From Oxytricha trifallax (Eukaryota; Ciliophora; Spirotrichea; Sporadotrichida; Oxytrichidae), in assembly GCA_000711775.1 (NCBI GenBank), contig ARYC01001539.1:1-64000 (forward strand): a stretch of 64,000 bases of DNA, written 5' to 3'. Positions within the stretch are counted from its first letter, which is position 1; each line of letters starts with the position of its first letter. Below the pieces are notes generated by a model. That model searched no databases and was not told the origin of the DNA. It saw only the letters and a program-made list of their open reading frames with translations. Positions 58,163-64,000 of the stretch are shown here, in pieces. Both the position numbers and the translations under genes were made by a program.

Positions 58163-58793
58163 ATGTACACAGTTAATAAAGAATTGTTAAATAAGTTTAT
58201 TCTTGATGCTTCTAAGTCGCTTCATACTACATAAAAAATATTTAACGAACAGAAATATTATAGGTCAAAGCTGAGTTAATGAAAGGTAAAATAAAGAGTA
58301 ACTAGAAAATTTAGAGATTATGGAAGCAATCTTCTTTATAAGTTAAACAAATAATGGCTGATGTGGTGAAAGATAGGGATCTTACTTGAACATAGATGCA
58401 CATTGATATGGAAGTGCTTAATGATGCAGTTGAGATTAGAGACAACCCAGAACTTGCTGATAAACCGGTTGCAATATGAAGCTTCAGAACTGTTTCAACA
58501 GCTAATTTTGAAGCTAAAAAATCTGGAGAATAATCTGCCATGCCTGGATTCATCGCAAAGAAGCTTTGTCCTGAATTGATTTTCATTCTCAACAATTTGA
58601 AAAAGTATAGTAATATAAAAAAGTTTCCAAAGGTATCCTACAGCAAAAATATAATTCAAACTATGAATCTCTATATTCAAATGAGGTTAATTTATCTATA
58701 ACTGATCATTTTAATTCTAATAATATGAATGATAAAGAAGAAATTCAAAAGCTTGTATTTCCAATAAAGAAAAAATATTGGTAAACTATATTA
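58163..58793 (+). pseudogene. Decayed DNA polymerase kappa (Y family, DinB-like), N-terminal half
   Basis: From ATG 58163 the frame reads VNKELLNKFILDASK, the N-terminal block of Pol kappa. It then gives MADVVKDRDLT, MHIDMEVLNDAVEIRDNPEL, ADKPVAI, FRTVSTANFEAKKSGEQSAM and PGFIAKKLCPELIF. A shifted frame continues with SNYESLYSNEVNLSITDHFN and KEEIQKLVF. Family enzymes read HIDMDxFYAAVE and SLDEAYLN here, so the second catalytic Asp region, the steric-gate Tyr/Phe and the SLDE carboxylates are changed. TGAs stand at two conserved positions (before the HID block and before SFR). The gene stops in the palm domain; finger, little-finger and zinc regions are absent. A non-functional copy of a translesion polymerase. 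Confidence 0.85.
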
Positions 58794-58795
58794 AA

Positions 58796-59900
58796 TATAA
58801 TTGTATTTAATGCAGTATAAAATAAAACCTAAATAGTCTCATTTAATTTTCTTAAAAAAGTAAAATACATCAGCTAACTCGGCAACTATAGAATTTTTTT
58901 ATTTAAAAAAAGTTTCATGCCTATTATACTTACAAATTTACCATTTAATAGTATAAGGAATAAATAATTATAAACTTTAGTAATTTATATTTAAAATCCT
59001 TCAATTTTTTGAATGTTTTCTACAACCTGATTTTCTTATAGTGCATAAATCTCTTGCAATTTGATGTTAAGATTTGCAATGACATAATAAGCCTAATAGC
59101 TAAATTTATTTAAGCCTATTAAGCAAACAATTCTTTATTTCATGAAAGATCTATCAGTAAGAAATATATATTAAAAACTACTCTAATAATTATAGATGGC
59201 AAATTGTTAAATTTAAAAAATTTATTAGATTAATTAATAAACTGAAAAACATATTATTTTTAAAGATTAAAAGAAAAATTAATTTAATATGCTGTAAATT
59301 CTTTTTAAATATACATTCTAGCTTAAGATATCTCCTTTAATATCTAAAATTTAAGCTTCTGATTTTATATTATTCTCACTTTGAAAAACTTATACTACAT
59401 AAATATAAAATACAAAACTGAATAAAAAACAAAAATTTACTTATATTTTGAGAATTAGCATTTTCAAGTAATAAAACAAAAATTCGTATTAAGCTTCAAA
59501 GTGCCTATTTATAGATGAATATTTTGACTTCGCAAAATAATAACTAAATAGAAAAATGAAATGTAAATAACTATATTGAAAGTTTAATTATTAAATCATG
59601 CATTTTTGAAAATAAATAATCATACTTTTAAATCTATTTTTTATAATTCCATCATTATTTTATGTGACTTAATTAAATATATTAAATTATTTACAGTTTT
59701 AGTATTCTTAAAGTATATAATCTCCCAATCATTTGTATTTTATTAATAACTCAAAGCTTCTTAAATTCTAAATCCTTTTTCTCTATATTTTGTTTTAAGT
59801 TTTTTATAATTAATAAAATTGGTTAATAAAACAAATTTCAAATAGATTAATAAAATTCCTGTCGATTCATTCTTTTTAAGTTATAAATGAATTTTTAAAG
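58796..59900. other. AT-rich spacer, nothing recognised
   Basis: The frame of the Pol kappa remnant stays open for some distance, but similarity is lost. No other feature supported. Confidence 0.4.
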
Positions 59901-60155
59901 ATGGTGTTTTTAAGTTTTTTAGTAGTAAGCAGCAATTGCTGGTCAGATAAGCACAGCTATCTGACCCATCTCAAAATTTATTCCTTGGTTAAGTTATTTT
60001 ATAAAGTATTGTATAGATTGACAGAACTAATTTTCACTTAACTCAAGATTATAACATTCCAGGATGTCCTTTATATATAAGTTGAGAAAGCTCTAAAAGA
60101 GAAAACAGTGTATTTCATTTACAGTTGCACTTGGAATTTCAAAAAACCTTCATGA
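59901..60155 (+). CDS. ORF with signal-peptide-like N-terminus
   Basis: ATG to TGA, 84 residues. It opens MVFLSFLVVSSNCWSDKHSY, which looks like a short signal peptide, and continues with FQDVLYIQVEKALKEKTVYF. It overlaps the ORF starting at 60064 in another frame, so only one may be real or the two belong to one gene through splicing. Family unknown. Confidence 0.35.
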
Positions 60156-60354
60156 GGAAGAATATGCCGACTGTTAGAAAAGCATAAGCATTAATGAGAC
60201 ATTCAAACCTCTAGTTAGACTTGAGTAATTAAAAGTTTAAATCAATTAGTTCTGCACTGAGCTTGAAGAGAGTGTGGAAAAACGAAAGGTATTTGGATAA
60301 ACAATTCTCTATAAATTAAAACTACAGAGTCTTTTGTTTTGGAAAAATCATTGA
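60064..60354 (+). CDS. Helical ORF ending 5 bp before the TBE 3 target site
   Basis: ATG to TGA, 96 residues with balanced charge and a long amphipathic helix (SISINETFKPLVRLEQLKVQ, then NQFCTELEESVEKRK). A possible 39-bp intron (GTATTTGG...ACTACAG, about 60290-60328) would follow EKRK. The composition is clearly protein-like. The TBE at 60363 sits immediately after the stop. Family unknown. Confidence 0.48.
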
Positions 60355-60443
60355 CTCTGAATCAAAACCCCAAAACCCCTTAATGAGGTTTATAAGTGCT
60401 TTGATTTGTAGGGAATTTGTTAGGGGTTGGGGTTATTAATTAA

Positions 60444-61505
60444 ATGCGAGACTAAAATAACAAGCTTTTGGGGACTATTTATGATAAAGAGTATATAGAT
60501 TTAGTGTTTAAACTGCGTTATGGATGTGATATATACAGTGAATAACTCAAACCAGTACTGAACTATAAGTCTATTGCACTGCTCTTAAAGCGTAGTCCTC
60601 AACTGTTCGCTCTCACTGCTTGAAAGCTGTATAATTAAAGCAATAATAGCTGAATTCTTAGCCTAAGAGGAAGTCTAAGTTTCTAAAGAAGCATATTGAC
60701 TATCTTATTAATGAAAAAACTTTGAAATATTGGGCTCACTTCTCTCTCGACTAACGAGCTATTATGTTTCACAGCCAGTTCCCTGAGTTGAAGATCTCTG
60801 CATAATCTGCTGCAAACATTTAAAAACGAAACGGTATCTCTTACAAAAGTGTAAATCGTATCAAGAGAGTAATTGATTTCACTCTGCCATTTTACAACAA
60901 CAACTTAAATTATATTTATAATAAAATGCAGAGAGCCTAATAGAATAATATTAAGTTTATTCATGCTGACGAGGCTGTGTTTACATTCAACACTTTCATC
61001 TAGAAGTCTTGGTATAAGAGGCATAGCAACATAGAAGTATATGACTAGAAAGTCAAGGTATAAACAATGGCAATTCTTGGAGGAATTAGCGAGGATACTG
61101 GTTTAGAAACTTATCTTATTCATCCTCGCTCAATTAAGACAGAGCAGTATATAAAATTCTTAGAACAGCTAAGAGAGAAGTACCCTCAATAAGAGATTAT
61201 ACTACTCGTTGATAATCTTTCTGTTCATAAGACCAAAGAAACAAGGAAGAATTATGAACAACTTAGAATAACGCCAGTGTTCAACGTAACTTACAGTCCA
61301 TAGTTTAATGAAATTGAGTTCTACTGGAAATATTAAAAGTGATTACAAGAAACTGCTGCTATACCACTTGATGCATGACCTACCTATCGATACAGTAGAC
61401 TTTATTAAAAGCTCAGCGAAGAGAGTAGATAATTAGTTGGCATAAAAGTGTGCTAAAGAAGGGAGAATGAATGTATATAAATAAGCTTTGTTATTAAGTT
61501 AATGA
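60444..61505 (+). pseudogene. TBE 42-kDa transposase, copy 3 (best preserved)
   Basis: ATG 60444 (MRDQNNKLLGTIYDKEYIDL) to TGA 61503-61505, about 350 residues, the expected size. The DD34E triad is visible: IHADEAVFTFN, LLVDNLSVHK and SPQFNEIEFYWK. Many TAA/TAG codons are read as Gln. Two frame changes are evident by comparison with the other copies: near 60610 (after LLLKRSP) and just after FYWKY near 61340. IS630/Tc1-family enzymes of this type act by double-strand cleavage at the terminal repeats. Confidence 0.92.
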
Positions 61506-61514
61506 ATATATAAG

Positions 61515-62301
61515 TCACATTTAAAATTCTTTAGAGGGAGCTGGCTTCTCTTTCTTTTCTTCTACTTCTTGCTTCCCTCCACCTAAGTTTCTTCTCTTAC
61601 TGCCAGCTCCAGCATCTATGTTCATTGACTCTGGTGGCTGAATATTTGAATAAAGTCTCTTGCTGACTTCATACTTTGTCTGCGACTTTCGCTCTCTGTG
61701 AAGCTTACTCTATTCCTTCATCAAGAAGATGCCAGTACCAGATTTTTCTAAAGAGTTAAGCTACTAATCTTACTTAAAATATAAAGGTGCTTCTGCAGCT
61801 CTGATAGCCAGCTCTAACTTATCTTGATCCCTTGTTTGTCTTTATCTTCTCAAGAGATGCTGTACCTTTTCTTATGAGATTCTTGAATAATTTCTTTCAA
61901 ATAATCACCTTTAATTGTTGCAAGTATGCCAAAGAAAAGTTTCTTTCAGGCAGTTTATTTGACAACTGCTTCTTAATAGGCAGGTACAGCGAAACTTCTG
62001 GGTCATTCATAGCATCATCATATAAATTAGTCACTGAAATTTCTGGATAGTTTGGAATCACTGCAAACTTTACATCTTAAGTTTTCAATGCTTTCTTCTC
62101 TTCGCAGAGTATCGCCCTTAGAAATGAAATTTTGGTACCTTCCATCGTTGGCAAGAACAAACCAACTACATAATCAAGATGAGTTACTATGAGTTTAATA
62201 CCTTGCTGCACCAGGTAGCGGTGCAAATCCTCCTTGCTTCTAAATCTCTGAATCAATTCTTGTGCTTGCACTCTTTTCATTACATCATTCATTGACTCCA
62301 T
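61515..62301 (-). pseudogene. TBE 22-kDa protein, copy 3
   Basis: It starts MESMNDVMKRVQAQELIQRF at 62301. Recognisable blocks are LPTMEGTKISFLRAILCEEK, VIPNYPEISVTNLYDD and LPERNFSL, and the tail MNIDAGAGSKRRNLGGG before TGA 61517-61515. Two frame changes occur (near 61930 and near 61850). No known domain; it is charged and Lys-rich at the C-terminus. Confidence 0.88.
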
Positions 62302-62867
62302 CTTGTTTACAGATCTAAGAAATGATATTCAAATTTAAGTTTATTGATTTCAATTATATACCTCTGTTAAACTTACTACTAAATATGGGCATCCTATCGG
62401 AGGTCAACCTCTTAGAATGATATGGAGAAGGTTTTGAGAACTGGTTTCAAACTTGAGAGATTGATATCAATTTCTACTGTTATAGTTCCATATTTTTAAA
62501 TTTAAATTGGTACGTGCTTAATTAGGAGCAGCTCCTAAAATGCTAGTATCTTATTAGGAGCATTAATTAAAGCTAGTACTTCATTAGGAGCACCCTAATT
62601 TTAATCATAAAATCACAAAATACCTCCTAAAGCAGTACGTACTTAATTAGGTGCACCTCCTAAATCGGTACGTACTACTATAATCAACATATTATTGAAA
62701 GTAAAAATGGTTATTTCCTCACCCATATATAGAGCTGGATCGTCTCTTAACACTCATAATTCTTCTCAATACTCTAAAAACTTCCCTTGAAACTTGTATC
62801 CCGCAAACCTCTCATATAAGCTCCCAGTTATAGAGGCAGTTTTATAATTTTAAATTCAAATTTAAAT
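62302..62867. promoter_or_regulatory. TBE divergent promoter with GTAC / GGAG repeats, copy 3
   Basis: Between 62509 and 62690 there are repeated units of the form GTACG(T)..TTAATTAGGAGC, occurring about four times in direct orientation, with inverted GCTCCTAA / CCTCCTAAA partners between them. Related TTAGGAG repeats lie in the equivalent spacer of copy 2. The spacing and palindromic character suggest paired binding sites shared by the two divergent genes. Confidence 0.62.
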
Positions 62868-64000
62868 ATGAGCGCTAACATTTTAAGAAGAACAGCAGCA
62901 CTTCCATCAAACTAAATGAGACTTACCTTTGGCAGCAATAAAAAGTGTGACAGCTGCGAGATGAACTCTCATAAAGAACTACCAGAGCTATCACTTGAGG
63001 TCTCTGTTATTAAAATAGAAATTAATAATAGAAAATAAATGAAACAAGTGTGTGGGAGACAGAGAGGAGGAGAAATGTATTAATGAAATTCCTATACAAA
63101 CTGAAGAAGTAGAAGTATACTTTTGTGAGAAGTGTGGGAGAGACTTCGCTCATAAATCTAGTTGGTATAGGCATATGAAAGAGCATTAGAGAAGCCAAGC
63201 CAACAGTATACTTAAAGCACGATAAAATCGACGGAAAGTATGATTGCTTCGAGTGCCATATGCAGTATGCTCATACTAGAGATTTAAGGAAGCATCTTTT
63301 AAAAGCTCACAAGAAAGATTTAGAGATTGAAAAGCATGAAGATGAATTGAAGCTACTTAACAAAAGAAAAAGCAAGAGAATCTTCGAAAATGGTAGAGCT
63401 CGAACAAGCTTGTGAATCAGAATATGTGAGGAAATCACGCAACCTACCAGCATCTGAAATCACAAAGATTATGATTAAAATTCAATATAAAAAGATTCCA
63501 GTTCTTGCCTAAGTAGACCTAGACACTTCACTTTAAAGCTACCTTATATTAGAAGACTCCTTTGATAAGAAAGTTATCAACGATCATCAGTATGCATACA
63601 AGGTGTATCCCTTCAAGTATCTCTTAAATGATGATAAATATTAGATGGAGTTCACAAATGAGTATCAAGTACTCACTCAAGCAAAATTTAAAGTGTGTAG
63701 TTACTTAATCAAGCTAGATGCTGTTCTCCTTGCGAAGGATCATGTTGCTTTCAGACTCCCACTCTATGAAATGACCCTCAGAGATTTGATTACTGATCAA
63801 AGAATCATAAGTAGCTTGCTTTGATAGCAACTTAAACCTTACAAGGTATAAAAGAGCTTCATAAGTTAGGCTTTGTTCATAGAGATTTAAAACCAGAAAA
63901 TATTATGATAAACTTCTCACCTGTAAGAGTGACAATTATTGACTTCAACAGAGCATTAAGGGTAGAAGTATCAAGGCTAGGAAGTGTTATGGGAACTCCA
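62868..64000 (+). pseudogene. TBE 57-kDa zinc-finger / kinase-like protein, copy 3 (partial)
   Basis: ATG 62868 (MSANILRRTAALPSN). Zinc fingers are YFCEKCGRDFAHKSSWYRHM (near 63120) and CFECHMQYAHTRDLRKHLLK (near 63245). The kinase-like domain starts near 63530, with EMTLRDLITD, then GIKELHKLGFVHRDLKPENI, IIDFNRALRV and GTP at the window end. The HRDLKPEN catalytic loop is intact. The metal-binding triplet is DFN instead of DFG, shared with copy 2, so it is a family trait. Frame changes occur near 63075, 63185 and 63820. The C-terminus lies outside the window. Confidence 0.9.

Larger units (their letters stand above)
60363..64000 (+). mobile_element. TBE transposon (copy 3), right end beyond window
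   Basis: The left end CAAAACCCCAAAACCCC follows AAT (60360-60362). The gene order is identical to copy 2. With a total of about 4.1 kb, the missing end should lie near 64.48 kb. This copy is better preserved than copies 1 and 2: key catalytic and start codons are intact, although a few frame changes are present. Confidence 0.96.

Noticed and set aside
58311-58680. Two minus-strand ORFs of 61 and 94 codons
   Set aside because: They are antisense shadows of the polymerase kappa remnant, which is recognisable on the plus strand.
61832-62050. Plus-strand 72-codon ORF
   Set aside because: Shadow of the minus-strand TBE 22-kDa gene.
1-64000. Genome-wide recoding of UGA as Trp
   Set aside because: In-frame TGAs correspond to Trp in one TBE comparison but to Arg, Leu, Ser or Gly positions elsewhere; decay explains them better, and spirotrichs with TBEs use UGA as stop.
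1-64000. rRNA, tRNA and CRISPR arrays
   Set aside because: No cloverleaf with conserved T-arm, no rRNA core sequence and no regularly spaced repeats were seen.

Overview
The window looks like germline (micronuclear) DNA of a spirotrich ciliate of the Oxytricha/Stylonychia/Sterkiella group. It is very AT-rich. The coding frames that can be recognised run through TAA and TAG as glutamine and end only at TGA. It also carries three copies of telomere-bearing elements (TBEs), the IS630/Tc1-type transposons of these ciliates, whose ends begin CAAAACCCCAAAACCC (C4A4) next to a 3-bp AAT target duplication. Because of the code, almost every gene here appears cut up when read with the standard code.

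Layout. 1-1150: right end of a TBE (transposase on minus). 1151-1905: an open frame abutting it. 2476-6182: a strongly diverged TBE relative with the same three-gene plan (transposase +, 22-kDa-like protein -, zinc-finger/kinase +) but no visible C4A4 ends. 6.6-17 kb: AT-rich DNA with short ORFs, a decayed gene near 7 kb and a ~0.4-kb foldback at 13.1 kb. 17.4-17.95 kb: GC-rich island. 18.2-18.75 kb: LINE tail. 20-27 kb: scattered coding remnants, and a scrap resembling Hsp70. 28.6-31.1 kb (-): large decayed gene. 31.4-32.9 kb (+): compact cluster of overlapping ORFs with C-rich codon use. 34.3-36.9 kb (+): another large coding remnant. 37.25-38.51 kb: 1.27-kb foldback. 39701-43820: complete 4120-bp TBE. 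47.7-48.8 kb (-): decayed glutaminyl-cyclase-like gene. 49.15-53.05 kb (-): one or two large coding remnants interrupted by two TA-flanked inverted-repeat elements (262 bp and 995 bp). 55.16-55.42 kb: GC-rich membrane ORF. 58.16-58.79 kb (+): decayed DNA polymerase kappa N-terminal half. 60.06-60.35 kb: ORF ending just before the third TBE, which runs from 60363 off the window end.

Overall the segment reads as a graveyard of mobile elements and worn host gene copies rather than a cluster of working genes. The TBE genes would act in trans: a DD34E transposase cuts at the telomere-like ends, and the other two proteins have no established role. Conserved tandem repeats lie in the divergent promoter between the 22-kDa and zinc-finger/kinase genes of both readable TBEs. 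I see no rRNA, tRNA or CRISPR. With TGA as the only stop, chance ORFs of 100-200 codons are expected in DNA this AT-rich, so ORFs supported only by length carry low confidence.
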